Below, in pieces: positions 53,219 through 62,792 of a stretch of DNA of 64,000 bases; positions within the stretch are counted from its first letter, which is position 1, and every line of letters starts with the position of its first letter. This stretch comes from Algoriphagus aestuarii (GTDB lineage: Bacteria; Bacteroidota; Bacteroidia; Cytophagales; Cyclobacteriaceae). Both the position numbers and the translations under genes were made by a program. The notes under the pieces are model-generated. The model saw only the letters and a list, made by a program, of their open reading frames with translations, was not told the origin of the DNA and did not search any database. The DNA lies in the NCBI GenBank assembly GCA_017051695.1, contig JAFIDK010000007.1:248001-312000 (forward strand), given 5' to 3'.

Positions 53219-54733
53219 ATGCGCAGGCTGATTTTATTCCTTTATTTTTCTTTGTTTTTTGGTTTAACTGCTACCTCCCAACAAGTAGAAACGGTTGTTT
53301 TATCACTAGACACAGCAAGCAAGTTTCAAACAATAGATCATTTTGGCGCCTCCGATGCTTGGTCAATTCAATTTGTAGGTACTTGGCCGGAAGACAAAAG
53401 AGAGGCAATTTCCACACTTCTATTTAGTCAGGAAATGAATCAAGGCAAGCCAACCGGAATCGGTCTGTCTATGTGGAGGATGAATCTAGGAGCAGGAACA
53501 GCCGCACAGGGATCAGAAAGTGGAATAAAAGATGAATGGAGAAGAGCTAATTCATTTTTGGGACCCGATGGCAGCCTGAATGTGGACAAAATCGATGGTC
53601 AGCTTTGGTTTGCCAATGCAGCAAAGGAAAAAGGTGTGGAAAAGTTCCTTTTGTTTTCCAACAGCCCTCCAGTTAGTTTGACTAAAAACGGGAAAGGCTT
53701 TTCGGAAGATGGGAGTTCCAATTTGCCGGAGCAAAATTACAGCGCTTTTGCTGAATATGTGAGTAAGGTTTTTCAAGAACTGGAGAAACATGACATTTTC
53801 CCGAGATATTTTAGTCCTGTCAATGAACCTCAATGGGATTGGAAAGATGGGGGACAGGAAGGGAGTCCATATACCAACGAAGAAGTGGCGAAGGTCGTCC
53901 GTGCCTTAAATGCTACATTTGAAAAAGAAAAAGTGAAGGCTAAAATCGATGTCGCTGAAGCAGGAAAAATCAATTATTTATATGAAACTGCGGATAAACC
54001 CTTTCGGGGAAATCAAATCACGGATTTTTTTGATCCATCATCTTCTAATTTTCTGGGGGATTTAAGCCATGTTTCAAACGTAATTTCAGCCCATAGTTAC
54101 TTTACTACTAGTCCTTCAAATACTTCTGTTGCTCTTAGACAAAAATTGAGTGAGGAATTGAAACGTTTTCCTTCGCTTTCTTATTGGATGTCAGAATATT
54201 GCATTCTGGGTGGAAATGATGGGGAAATAAATGGGGGAAAAAGAGATCTAGGTATGGATGCTGCCTTGTATATGGCAAGAGTGATTCACCAGGATTTAGT
54301 GGTTTCCAATGCGTCTGCCTGGAATTGGTGGCTGGCAGTTTCACCCTATGATTATAAAGATGGGTTGATTTACATCGATAAAGAAAAGGAAAACGGAAGA
54401 TTTTTTGAAAGCAAAATGCTTTGGACATTGGGAAATTTCAGCAGGTTTATCCGGCCTGGTTTTCAGAGAGTCGAACTCCATGCTGGAACTTCAAATAAGG
54501 AATTGATTTTTGCCTCGGCTTATCTGAATTCAATTTCCAAAGAGTTGGTAATGGTTTTTGTAAATCCAGAAAATCAGCCAATTGAAATTCAATTTTCTGA
54601 TGAATTCACAAACAGTGATTCCGTTTTGGGATTTTTGACAAATGAAGAATCGAATCTTGAACCCATATCAATCGATCTTTCAAAGCTCATTGTTCCAAAA
54701 GAATCCATTTTGACTGTGACAATTTCTGTTTAG
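53219..54733 (+). CDS. glycoside hydrolase family 30 enzyme (endo-beta-1,6-galactanase-like), secreted
   Basis: A 504-residue secreted glycosidase. The start at 53219 gives a signal peptide (MRRLILFLYFSLFFGLTATS); upstream ATGs at 53162 and 53168 would place a polar stretch before it. Seen: the barrel opening FQTIDHFGASDAWSIQF, the acid/base glutamate in SPVNEPQWDW at about residue 203, and the nucleophile in YWMSEYCIL at about 325, then a beta-sandwich tail from about 410 typical of GH30. It probably cleaves a beta-linked galactan or related hemicellulose; the subfamily is uncertain. It ends in a terminator. Confidence 0.87.
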   Translation: MRRLILFLYFSLFFGLTATSQQVETVVLSLDTASKFQTIDHFGASDAWSIQFVGTWPEDKREAISTLLFSQEMNQGKPTGIGLSMWRMNLGAGTAAQGSESGIKDEWRRANSFLGPDGSLNVDKIDGQLWFANAAKEKGVEKFLLFSNSPPVSLTKNGKGFSEDGSSNLPEQNYSAFAEYVSKVFQELEKHDIFPRYFSPVNEPQWDWKDGGQEGSPYTNEEVAKVVRALNATFEKEKVKAKIDVAEAGKINYLYETADKPFRGNQITDFFDPSSSNFLGDLSHVSNVISAHSYFTTSPSNTSVALRQKLSEELKRFPSLSYWMSEYCILGGNDGEINGGKRDLGMDAALYMARVIHQDLVVSNASAWNWWLAVSPYDYKDGLIYIDKEKENGRFFESKMLWTLGNFSRFIRPGFQRVELHAGTSNKELIFASAYLNSISKELVMVFVNPENQPIEIQFSDEFTNSDSVLGFLTNEESNLEPISIDLSKLIVPKESILTVTISV

Positions 54734-54736
54734 TAA

Positions 54737-54770
54737 AAAAGCTCGACAAAAATCCATTTGCCGAGCTTTT
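54737..54770 (+). terminator. terminator after the GH30 gene
   Basis: AAAAGCTCG (54737-54745) and CGAGCTTTT (54762-54770) form a 9-bp stem with T and A runs on either side, usable for the convergent clpX gene too. Confidence 0.88.
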
Positions 54771-54788
54771 ATATAAAACAGATTTATG

Positions 54789-56015
54789 TTATGCTACCTG
54801 AAGTCTTTTAAATTTAGACTTATCAAATTTATTCTGGGCATATTTTGCATCAATAACCAGTTCCTTTATCGAATCATCAGAAGGAATTTCATACATCGCG
54901 TCGGTAATAATCGCTTCGCAAATGGATCTTAATCCTCTTGCACCGAGATTATATTCTACCGCTTTATCGACGATGAATTCGATCGCACCTTCTTCAAATA
55001 CGATATTGACACCTTCCATCGCCAATAGTTTGGAATATTGCTTCACCAATGCATTTTTTGGTTCTGTTAAAATTCTCTTTAAAGAATCTTTGTGCAATGG
55101 ATCCAGGTGCGTCAAAACAGGAAGTCTACCGATTAATTCAGGAATTAGACCAAATGCTTTCAAATCCTGAGCAGTTACGTATTGAAGGAGGTTTTCTCTG
55201 TCAGCTGTTGGTCCGGCATTTGTTTTGCCAAAACCCATTGGCTGAGTATTCAACCTCTTGCCAATATGTCTTGCGATTCCATCAAACGCCCCACCGCAGA
55301 TAAATAGAATGTTTTCAGTATTCACTGCGATCATTTTTTGGTCAGGATGTTTTCTTCCGCCCTGAGGTGGAACATTCACCACCGTGCCTTCTAGAAGTTT
55401 AAGCATAGCCTGCTGTACACCTTCTCCACTCACATCACGGGTTATGGATGGATTGTCCGATTTTCTGGAGATTTTATCCAGTTCATCGATGTAGACAATC
55501 CCTCTTTCGGCTGCTTCCACATTGTAGTCAGCAGCCTGAAGCAATCTGGTCAAAATGCTTTCCACGTCTTCACCCACATAACCGGCTTCGGTAAGTACGG
55601 TGGCATCCGCGATACAGAAAGGAACTTCAAGAATTTTCGCAAGAGTTTTGGCCAAGTAGGTTTTACCAGTACCTGTATCACCCACCATGATGATGTTTGA
55701 TTTTTCAATCTTCACATCATCTTTCTCATCTTTTTGGGAAAGCCTTTTATAATGATTGTAAACTGCTACCGTCAGTACTTTTTTTGCTTCATCCTGACCA
55801 ATGACAAATTGATCCAAAAATGAAGTCAGCTCTTTTGGTTTCTTTAATTTGAATTTTGGTTTGGCATCATCTGATTTCTTGGTTTTTTCTTCTTCACCAA
55901 GGATCAAATGTGCCTGATCTATGCAGAAATTGCAGATATGGGCAGAAATACCCGATACCATCAGATCAACATCTTTTTTATTTCTACCGCAAAAAGAGCA
56001 GGTAACTTGCGCCAT
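54789..56015 (-). CDS. clpX: ATP-dependent Clp protease ATPase subunit ClpX
   Basis: A 408-residue AAA+ unfoldase that feeds substrates to ClpP. Seen: the N-terminal zinc-binding domain [12 protein letters not shown] ... ICNFCIDQ (four cysteines), Walker A in [16 protein letters not shown] near 110-124, Walker [11 protein letters not shown], the pore loop GYVGEDVE and the MGFG loop ([11 protein letters not shown]), corresponding to the IGF/LGF loop that docks on ClpP. The length is normal. It starts 3 bases after the clpP stop codon, so the pair is co-expressed. Confidence 0.97.
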   Translation of the reverse strand: MAQVTCSFCGRNKKDVDLMVSGISAHICNFCIDQAHLILGEEEKTKKSDDAKPKFKLKKPKELTSFLDQFVIGQDEAKKVLTVAVYNHYKRLSQKDEKDDVKIEKSNIIMVGDTGTGKTYLAKTLAKILEVPFCIADATVLTEAGYVGEDVESILTRLLQAADYNVEAAERGIVYIDELDKISRKSDNPSITRDVSGEGVQQAMLKLLEGTVVNVPPQGGRKHPDQKMIAVNTENILFICGGAFDGIARHIGKRLNTQPMGFGKTNAGPTADRENLLQYVTAQDLKAFGLIPELIGRLPVLTHLDPLHKDSLKRILTEPKNALVKQYSKLLAMEGVNIVFEEGAIEFIVDKAVEYNLGARGLRSICEAIITDAMYEIPSDDSIKELVIDAKYAQNKFDKSKFKRLQVA

Positions 56016-56018
56016 TAC

Positions 56019-56690
56019 TTAAGGTTTTTTAACTAATACTTCGTCAATTAGGCCATATTCTTTGGCCTCTGGGGCTTTCAACCAATAATCTCTGTCAGAG
56101 TCTCTTTCGATCTCTTCAAAAGTCTTACCAGTGTGATTTGCCAAAATCTGATACAATTCCTGTCTCATAGAGAGGATCAATTTCAAGGAAATCTCCATGT
56201 CTCTAGACTGTCCTTGCATTCCACCAGATGGCTGGTGGATCATTACTCTGGAGTGCTTTAAGGCAGATCTTTTGTCTTTGGCACCACCAGCTAATAAAAC
56301 TGCACCCATGGAAGCAGCGATACCTGTACAGATAGTTGCTACATCAGGACCAATGTACTGCATCGTGTCATAAATACCTAAACCTGCTGTCACTGAGCCA
56401 CCTGGACTGTTTACATAAAGCAAAACATCCTTTTTGGAATCCACGGATTCCAGGAACAAAAGCTGAGCTACAATGATATTGGCAATATGATCGTCAATTC
56501 CGGTACCAAGGAAAATAATCCTGTCCATGATAAGTCTTGAAAAGACATCGATTTCACGGAAATTTTGCGGACGCTCCTCGATCACGGATCGAGTCATGTT
56601 TTCAATATGCTGGGTGTATTGGTCAAATGCCGTACCGCTTACACCTTGATTATGAATGGCGTACTTTCTGAATTCTTCTTTATTGATCAT
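56019..56690 (-). CDS. clpP: ATP-dependent Clp protease proteolytic subunit ClpP
   Basis: A 223-residue serine peptidase of the Clp complex. The start at 56690 ([19 protein letters not shown]) is chosen over a TTG eight codons upstream. Seen: [11 protein letters not shown], the nucleophile in [12 protein letters not shown], the catalytic His in [14 protein letters not shown] and the Asp in [17 protein letters not shown]. All triad residues are present. It follows tig after a terminator, and clpX follows directly. Confidence 0.97.
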   Translation of the reverse strand: MINKEEFRKYAIHNQGVSGTAFDQYTQHIENMTRSVIEERPQNFREIDVFSRLIMDRIIFLGTGIDDHIANIIVAQLLFLESVDSKKDVLLYVNSPGGSVTAGLGIYDTMQYIGPDVATICTGIAASMGAVLLAGGAKDKRSALKHSRVMIHQPSGGMQGQSRDMEISLKLILSMRQELYQILANHTGKTFEEIERDSDRDYWLKAPEAKEYGLIDEVLVKKP

Positions 56691-56715
56691 GTTCGAGTTT
56701 GTTGTGGTAAACAAA

Positions 56716-56746
56716 AATAAAAAAAGCCCTTAAATAAGGACTTTTT
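56716..56746 (-). terminator. terminator between tig and clpP
   Basis: On the minus strand AAAAAG-U-CCUUA pairs with UAAGG-G-CUUUUU (one G-U pair, two-base loop) and is followed by further T residues. Trigger factor and clpPX are therefore probably separate or only partly linked transcripts. Confidence 0.82.
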
Positions 56747-56765
56747 TATGATAGCAATAAGCGAA

Positions 56766-58094
56766 TTACTTTTCTAAAAGTTCCTTGAACTCGTCGATCG
56801 TTATTTCCTTTTCTTTCAAATCAATGTTTTCCTGTACATAAGCCAAAACTTTATCGTTTTGAACAGATGTCAACATGTTCATGTAGTTCTGCCCTTCTTC
56901 ACCCTTCAGGTAATTGTCCACAAACATGTCCATGCTTTCCTCCATCTGAGTGCCTAGGCCTGAAGAAGCAAACTGCTCACGGATCATTTCTTTGGTTTTC
57001 GCAATCACATCTTCGTGTTCAGCCTGAATTTTGTTTTCAGTTGCCAGATGATTGGAAATCAATGACCAAATCAATTGCTTGGCATAGATAGGGTATTCTT
57101 TTTCTACATCCTCTTCAGTGACTTTTCCTTCATTGGCACGGATCAGCCATTCTTTCAAGAAAGCATCAGGTAATTCGATTTTGGCAGATTCAGTGATCTC
57201 TTTTTTCAATTCCTCCTCAGTGAAAACTTTGGATTCCTTGTCATAATTTCCCTGTAGTGTTTCTTTTACTTTAGCAACAAACTCCTCTTCAGTGCTTACT
57301 ACACCAGGTCCGAAAACTTTATCAAAAAACTCCTGATTCAATTCTGCCGCTTCTGTTCTGTTGATGTTTTTAACTGTGAAGGTAAGATCACCTTGTGCAG
57401 ATTCAACTTCTTCTTCAGTCATGCCAAAAGCTTCTTCCCACTGCGCCTTTTTTACATCTTTGGATTCAAATTCCACCACAGCATCTTTGCTGATGCCTGT
57501 GAATTTGCCAGCCAATTTTTTGGTGATTTTTGTCAGATCCAATGAAAGAGTTTTGGTAAATCCACTTTCTTTCGCTGCAAGGTCACCGTAGATATGGTCA
57601 CCTGCTTCGCTAACTTCAGGGTTGGTACTATTTCCGGATTGAGACTTCAGGTTTTCGATAGTTTCCTCTACCAGTTTATCGTCAACTTTGATCGAGTATT
57701 TTGTGCCCTTAAATTTTTTGTCAAGAGCAACGGAAATACCTTCTACAAATCCGATTTTATATTCAAAATCAAATTCCTTTTGAGTTTTCCAATCGATCGA
57801 ATCATTTTCTTTTTCTACTGGAAGTGGCTCGCCAAGAATTTTAAAAGTCTGCTCCTTGATATAGTTGTTTAATGACTCTCCTAAAATTGAATTGATTTCT
57901 TCTACCAAGACAGAGGTGCCATAAATGTTTTTCACCATGGAAACCGGAGCTTTGCCAGGCCTGAAACCTTTAATGTTTGCTTTTTTGGCGTAGTCCTTCA
58001 GTTTCGCGTCTACCTTTGGTTGATAATCTGCTTCGTTTAGTTTAATTTTAATTAAAGCTTGATTTGCTGATTGCTTGTCTAATGAGATTTCCAA
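56766..58094 (-). CDS. tig: trigger factor
   Basis: A 442-residue ribosome-bound chaperone. Seen: the N-terminal ribosome-binding signature GFRPGKAPVSMVKNIYG at about 41-57 (with the GFRxGKxP core), a central region at the position of the FKBP-like domain that is short and degenerate, and a long charged C-terminal helical arm ending in DEFKELLEK. In Bacteroidota the peptidyl-prolyl isomerase domain is often lacking, and I see no clear FKBP active-site pattern here, so it probably acts only as a chaperone. The order tig-clpP-clpX is the usual bacterial one. Confidence 0.94.
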   Translation of the reverse strand: MEISLDKQSANQALIKIKLNEADYQPKVDAKLKDYAKKANIKGFRPGKAPVSMVKNIYGTSVLVEEINSILGESLNNYIKEQTFKILGEPLPVEKENDSIDWKTQKEFDFEYKIGFVEGISVALDKKFKGTKYSIKVDDKLVEETIENLKSQSGNSTNPEVSEAGDHIYGDLAAKESGFTKTLSLDLTKITKKLAGKFTGISKDAVVEFESKDVKKAQWEEAFGMTEEEVESAQGDLTFTVKNINRTEAAELNQEFFDKVFGPGVVSTEEEFVAKVKETLQGNYDKESKVFTEEELKKEITESAKIELPDAFLKEWLIRANEGKVTEEDVEKEYPIYAKQLIWSLISNHLATENKIQAEHEDVIAKTKEMIREQFASSGLGTQMEESMDMFVDNYLKGEEGQNYMNMLTSVQNDKVLAYVQENIDLKEKEITIDEFKELLEK

Positions 58095-58123
58095 GGCGTT
58101 TGAATTTATTATGATGATTAACT

Positions 58124-58174
58124 AAAAACCCTCAATCTCCTTCCTGTCGTCTGACAGTAGAGTGATTGAGGGTT
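58124..58174 (-). terminator. terminator downstream of tRNA-Leu
   Basis: On the minus strand AACCCTCAATC and GATTGAGGGTT form an 11-bp stem (58164-58174 with 58127-58137), with an inner CTGTC/GACAG helix in the loop, followed by TTTT. Confidence 0.82.
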
Positions 58175-58180
58175 CGGTAT

Positions 58181-58265
58181 TGGTGCGGATAGAGGGACTC
58201 GAACCCCCATGCCTTACGGCGCTAGATCCTAAGTCTAGTGCGTCTACCAATTTCGCCACATCCGC
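58181..58265 (-). tRNA. tRNA-Leu (anticodon UAG)
   Basis: On the minus strand an 85-nt cloverleaf: acceptor GCGGATG pairing with TATCCGC (last pair G-U), discriminator A and an encoded CCA (58181-58183). The anticodon stem CTAGA/TCTAG encloses the loop CTTAGGA with TAG as anticodon, so it reads CUN leucine codons. A long variable arm (GCCGTAAGGC) marks a class II tRNA, and the T loop TTCGAGT is standard. Two bases of the D-loop GGTAG box are present. Confidence 0.95.
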
Positions 58266-58428
58266 AAATGGTACAATAGGCGTGGAAATCATTAAACTTT
58301 CATTCCGTTTCCGTATTGTGGATGCAAAGGTAAATAGGAATTTAGAAAATGCAATAGGTCTTAAAAAAAAATAAAAGAATTAGGCAAATAATTTCTCAAA
58401 CCTCATTTTTGAAGTAAAATAGGCCCTT

Positions 58429-60648
58429 ATGATTCAAGTGGATTTTGAAGAAGAAAGAAAAGAAATTCTCAAACGCTATCGACGTTTATTGAGACAGGCG
58501 AAACCAATCCTGAAACCTGGAGATACGAAGTTGATAAAAAAGGCTTTTAATGTTTCTCAAGAGGCTCATAAAGAGATGAGAAGAAAGTCCGGCGAGCCGT
58601 ACATCTATCACCCCTTAGAAGTAGCCTTGGTCTGTGTGGAAGAAATAGGATTAGGGACCACATCCATCGTGGCAGCATTGCTACATGATGTAGTGGAGGA
58701 CACCGAGTGGGAGCTGGAGGATATCGAGCGGGAATTTGGGTTTAAAGTGATGACTATCATCGATGGACTTACCAAAATCTCCGGGGTTTTTGATTATGGA
58801 AGTTCCCAACAGGCTGAGAATTTCCGGAAAATGCTATTGACTTTATCCGATGATGTCCGGGTGATTCTGATCAAAATTGCCGACCGGCTCAATAACATGC
58901 GGACATTGCAAAGCATGCCTCGCCATAAGCAATTGAAAATAGCATCAGAAACGATGTATTTATATGCACCGCTTGCGCATCGTCTTGGCTTATACACCAT
59001 CAAATCTGAACTGGAAGATCTCTATCTGAAATACACTGACACTGAGACCTACGTGGAGATCGTTCAGAAAATCAATGAATCCAAGAGCATACGGAATAAA
59101 TTCATTAAGTCTTTTGTCCAGCCTATAGAAGACGAATTAATCAGGCAGAAATTCAATTTTGTCATCAAAGGAAGACCAAAATCAGTTTATTCTATTTACA
59201 GTAAAATGAAAAAACAAGGCATTCCTTTCGAGGAGGTTTATGACTTGTTTGCAATCAGGATTATTTTGGACAGTGACTTGGAAAATGAAAAAGCCGATTG
59301 CTGGCAGGTTTACTCCATTGTGACTGATTTTTACCATCCAAATCCAGACCGTCTGAGGGATTGGATCAGTACGTCTAGATCTAATGGCTATGAATCCTTG
59401 CATACTACTGTTATGAGTAATACAGGTCAATGGGTAGAGGTGCAGATCAGATCTACTAGAATGGATGAAATAGCCGAAAGAGGTTATGCAGCACATTGGA
59501 AATACAAAGACAAAGAGAGTAGTACCAAATCACCCTCTGGTTTGGATGATTGGATTTCTCAAGTTCGTGGGCTTCTCGAGTCAAACGACGGATCTGCTAT
59601 CGAGTTTATGGATGATTTCCGAGGCAATTTATTTCATGATGAAGTCTTTGTATTTACTCCAAAAGGAGATTTAAAAGTTCTGCCATTTGGATCAACTGCC
59701 CTTGATTTTGCTTTTGAAATCCATACAGAAATCGGGGCTAAATGTATAGGTGCCAAAGTCAACCAAAAATTGGTGCCTATTTCCCATAAACTAAAAAACG
59801 GGGACCAGGTAGAAATCCTGACTTCTAATAAGCAAAAACCTACCGAGGATTGGCTCAACAATGTAGTTACTTCAAGAGCCAAAGCCAAGATCAAGGATGC
59901 ACTGAAGGAGGATAAGAAATCCGCGATTTTAGACGGGAAAGAAATTGTCCAGCGAAAGCTGAAGCAGATGAAAATGGAGTTTAATTCTGAAGCAGTCGAT
60001 AAACTTCGGGCTTATTTTGAGTTAAAAACAGCGAACGAATTTTACTATAGACTTGGCAAAGGGATTATTGATCCAACATCGATTAAATCTTTCAAGATTT
60101 TCAAAGAAAATCAAAAACTGAAGAGTAAAGCAATTCAGGAGAAAGTTAAAGATGAATCTACTTTCACTAAGGAAATCAAAAGTCTGAAAGGGCCAGATCA
60201 TGATCAGTTGTTGATAGGCGAAGACATGGATGTCGTGGATTATATATTGGCAAAGTGCTGTAATCCGATTCCAGGTGACGATGTGTTTGGCTTTGTGACT
60301 GTCAATGAAGGAATAAAAATCCATCGGACTTCCTGTCCCAATGCTCTCGAACTTTTATCCAATCATGGAAACCGGGTGATCAAAGCAAGGTGGACCAGCC
60401 AAAAAGAAATTGCCTTTCTGGCAGGTTTAAGAATAATCGGTACAGATAGGGTAGGCCTGATCAATGATGTGACGAAGGTGATTTCGAATGAACTGAAAGT
60501 CAATATGAGATCTATCACAGTAGACTCCGACGCAGGTATATTTGAAGGAACCATCAAACTCTACGTTCATAGTACCGAGCACCTAGATCAGCTGATGAAA
60601 AACCTGTCATTGGTGGATGGAATCCATAAGGTGACAAGGTTTGATTGA
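58429..60648 (+). CDS. bifunctional (p)ppGpp synthetase/hydrolase (Rel/SpoT)
   Basis: A 739-residue stringent-response enzyme. Order of domains: HD hydrolase with YIYHPLEVA (His61) and LLHDVVEDT (His86, Asp87, Glu90, Asp91), all present, so it should degrade (p)ppGpp; synthetase with GRPKSVYSIYSKMKKQG and YESLHTTVM at about 245-325; TGS domain near 395-455 (VFTPKGDLKVLPFGSTALDF); a helical/zinc-finger region with CCNPIPGDDVFGF; and a C-terminal ACT domain. The synthetase motif has intact features, suggesting a long bifunctional enzyme. Gene symbol is left open because Rel and SpoT are hard to separate. Confidence 0.94.
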   Translation: MIQVDFEEERKEILKRYRRLLRQAKPILKPGDTKLIKKAFNVSQEAHKEMRRKSGEPYIYHPLEVALVCVEEIGLGTTSIVAALLHDVVEDTEWELEDIEREFGFKVMTIIDGLTKISGVFDYGSSQQAENFRKMLLTLSDDVRVILIKIADRLNNMRTLQSMPRHKQLKIASETMYLYAPLAHRLGLYTIKSELEDLYLKYTDTETYVEIVQKINESKSIRNKFIKSFVQPIEDELIRQKFNFVIKGRPKSVYSIYSKMKKQGIPFEEVYDLFAIRIILDSDLENEKADCWQVYSIVTDFYHPNPDRLRDWISTSRSNGYESLHTTVMSNTGQWVEVQIRSTRMDEIAERGYAAHWKYKDKESSTKSPSGLDDWISQVRGLLESNDGSAIEFMDDFRGNLFHDEVFVFTPKGDLKVLPFGSTALDFAFEIHTEIGAKCIGAKVNQKLVPISHKLKNGDQVEILTSNKQKPTEDWLNNVVTSRAKAKIKDALKEDKKSAILDGKEIVQRKLKQMKMEFNSEAVDKLRAYFELKTANEFYYRLGKGIIDPTSIKSFKIFKENQKLKSKAIQEKVKDESTFTKEIKSLKGPDHDQLLIGEDMDVVDYILAKCCNPIPGDDVFGFVTVNEGIKIHRTSCPNALELLSNHGNRVIKARWTSQKEIAFLAGLRIIGTDRVGLINDVTKVISNELKVNMRSITVDSDAGIFEGTIKLYVHSTEHLDQLMKNLSLVDGIHKVTRFD

Positions 60649-60702
60649 TGAATTGAATCTTTTCTGACTGACAAAAGTTATATTTGAAAAAAATAGCTCA
60701 AA

Positions 60703-61170
60703 ATGCCTTTGAATACCACGCATTTCGAAGAGGTTAAAAAAATATTTACCGCCTATCTGGAAAATCAAAAACTCCGAAAGACTCCGGAGAGATATGCCAT
60801 CCTCGAAGAAATCTATACCCGCACAGGTCACTTTGATGTGGAGTCTCTCTACATCAGCATGAAGAATAAAAATTATCGTGTCAGTCGCGCCACAGTTTAT
60901 AATACCTTGGATTTGTTGGTGGAATGTGACTTGGTAACCAAGCATCAGTTTGGCAAAAACCTGGCTCAATTCGAGAAATCATACGGTTATAAACAGCATG
61001 ATCACCTGATCTGTGTCGAATGTAACAAGGTATTGGAGTTTTGCGATCCGAGAATTCAAAACATCCAGAATACCGTTGCTGATATTTTGGATTTTCAGGT
61101 TTTGCATCATTCACTGATACTTTATGGGAATTGTAAAAAAGTAAACTGCGAAAACAAAAAAGCTGAATAG
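60703..61170 (+). CDS. Fur-family metalloregulator
   Basis: A 155-residue metal-responsive repressor. Seen: the winged-helix N-terminal domain with RKTPERYAILEEIYTRTGHFDVESLY and YRVSRATVYNTLDLLVECDLV (recognition helix), then the metal-binding half QHDHLICVECNKVLEFCD with HDH and the CxxC of the structural zinc site, and a C-terminal CKKVNC. Length and motif order fit Fur; it could also be a Zur or PerR, as the regulatory ligands cannot be read reliably. It follows the rel gene after 54 bases. Confidence 0.93.
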   Translation: MPLNTTHFEEVKKIFTAYLENQKLRKTPERYAILEEIYTRTGHFDVESLYISMKNKNYRVSRATVYNTLDLLVECDLVTKHQFGKNLAQFEKSYGYKQHDHLICVECNKVLEFCDPRIQNIQNTVADILDFQVLHHSLILYGNCKKVNCENKKAE

Positions 61171-61255
61171 GGAAATCCACTGAGATTTTTTGTTTCTTGA
61201 AAAAAGTGTCCTGCCTACATCAAATCCTTTAGCCACAAATATTATTTTTAACTAG

Positions 61256-61597
61256 ATGAAATTAACATTCAATACCAGCAAAGACGAACAAGCCTACTAT
61301 TTATATATCCAAGGTGATTTGATTGGCGATGAAACAGGACCCAAACTTGTAGAAGTAGTTTCTGACGCCATTCAGGATGGAGTCAAAACTTTTGTGGTAG
61401 ATTTAAGTCAAGTCAGGTATATTTCATCTAGCGGAATCGGATTATTGATTACCATGCTGACCAAAATGCGGAATGTCGGAGGAGAAGTCTATTTAACTGC
61501 ACCTTCAGAGCATGTGAAAAAGCTGTTGATTATCACCAAACTCAATAATATTTTTACTGTTTTTGATTCAGTGGATGAGTTTAAAAAGAACTTCTGA
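61256..61597 (+). CDS. STAS-domain anti-anti-sigma factor-like protein
   Basis: A 113-residue protein of the SpoIIAA/RsbV type. Seen: AYYLYIQGDLIGDETGPKL at the start and FVVDLSQVRYISSSGIGLLI around 60-79, with the conserved Ser in SSSG that is phosphorylated in such partner-switch antagonists. The single domain and length fit. No cognate kinase (RsbW-like) is encoded nearby. The gene overlaps the start of the next gene by 23 bases in another frame. Confidence 0.88.
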   Translation: MKLTFNTSKDEQAYYLYIQGDLIGDETGPKLVEVVSDAIQDGVKTFVVDLSQVRYISSSGIGLLITMLTKMRNVGGEVYLTAPSEHVKKLLIITKLNNIFTVFDSVDEFKKNF

Positions 61598-62717
61598 AAT
61601 AGTCTTTTTTTTGACTTTCGTAATCCTTTCTTGTTCAGAAAAAGATACAATTGATAAGGGTTATTTCCTGGAAGTATCTGATCGAAAAGAATTTTTTATT
61701 GGACAAGGTGGTCTTACTACGGAAGGATATTATACCGTTTTTCTTGACTCTACTAAAACCAAAGGGACGATTTATAATGAAATAGCCCATTCTTTGGATA
61801 GTATTTTTATTACAGCTGATTCAGCTTGGTCTAAGGACGGTGAAATAATGGATACCGAAGGACCTTATGGCGTAGGTACAGTATTTACATATTTTAGTAC
61901 ACAAGACTATAACCTATTTGTGAATAGTCAGCAGTTTTTCAGGCAAACTATTCTATCAAAAGAGGTGTCTCGAAAATTTTTACAGGAATATGGGGTTTTT
62001 GGAGATTTAAAATACCCAGCTATTGCATTTTCTGGAGCAGCGAGGGAATTCACTGGTTTGGATAAAAATTATAATAATGCATATTTTATCTATGATTTTG
62101 AAAATCGAATCAAGGTAATTGGATATAATGTGGATCGAGACTCCATGTTTATTGTGCCAGTGGCCTTGGATTCAACTCGTTATTTTAATACCAGGTTTAA
62201 AGTAAGGTATCAAGGTTTGACTATGGGAGGTGGAGATGCACCACAGCTTAGCGTAATTGGTGAAAATCTCGTGGTAAGTTATCCCAGTTTTAATGATATT
62301 TTGGTTTATAATTTAAATTCTGGGTTACAGAATACCTATACCTTCGAATCCAAATTTTTTCCATCTCAAAAAAAACATCCTGAAAATTATAGAGAAGAGG
62401 TTGATTCCCCTGATTTATTAGATGAATGGTTAGCAAATTGGCGAAATCAAGTTCGTTTTGGATCGATTAGCTATTATAGTGACCTAGCTATTTACGTCAG
62501 AGTGGTAAAAGGAGAAGGAGAGGTAAATCCCCCACTATATCTGGAGGTTTTTAATGAGGATTTTGATAAGGTTGATGAGTTAAACATTTCAGAAATCAAT
62601 CAGGATTTATCGACCACTTTCGTAAATACTAAGTATGGGTTGTTGTTCAGAGCCAAAGAGCAACCTGACGAAGAGGAAATGTATTATTATAACATCAATC
62701 TGGGGAAAAAGAAATAA
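61575..62717 (+). CDS. DUF4221-like lipoprotein
   Basis: A 380-residue lipoprotein starting at the ATG at 61575: MSLKRTSEIVFFLTFVILSCSEK, with a lipobox ending in Cys20. The first 23 bases lie inside the STAS gene, in a different frame; a TTG four codons earlier is a weaker alternative. The mature chain has beta-rich repeats (GGGDAPQLSVIGENLVVSYPSF; GLLFRAKEQPDEEEMYYYNI) of the kind seen in DUF4221 and other propeller-type Bacteroidota lipoproteins. The function is unknown. It ends 88 bases before purA. Confidence 0.7.
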   Translation: MSLKRTSEIVFFLTFVILSCSEKDTIDKGYFLEVSDRKEFFIGQGGLTTEGYYTVFLDSTKTKGTIYNEIAHSLDSIFITADSAWSKDGEIMDTEGPYGVGTVFTYFSTQDYNLFVNSQQFFRQTILSKEVSRKFLQEYGVFGDLKYPAIAFSGAAREFTGLDKNYNNAYFIYDFENRIKVIGYNVDRDSMFIVPVALDSTRYFNTRFKVRYQGLTMGGGDAPQLSVIGENLVVSYPSFNDILVYNLNSGLQNTYTFESKFFPSQKKHPENYREEVDSPDLLDEWLANWRNQVRFGSISYYSDLAIYVRVVKGEGEVNPPLYLEVFNEDFDKVDELNISEINQDLSTTFVNTKYGLLFRAKEQPDEEEMYYYNINLGKKK

Positions 62718-62792
62718 TTACGTTCTTTCTCTTGGTTTTCTATGCTCTTATTGCAAATTTCACGCCTCAAAAAGTGTTAGCATAAACGATAG

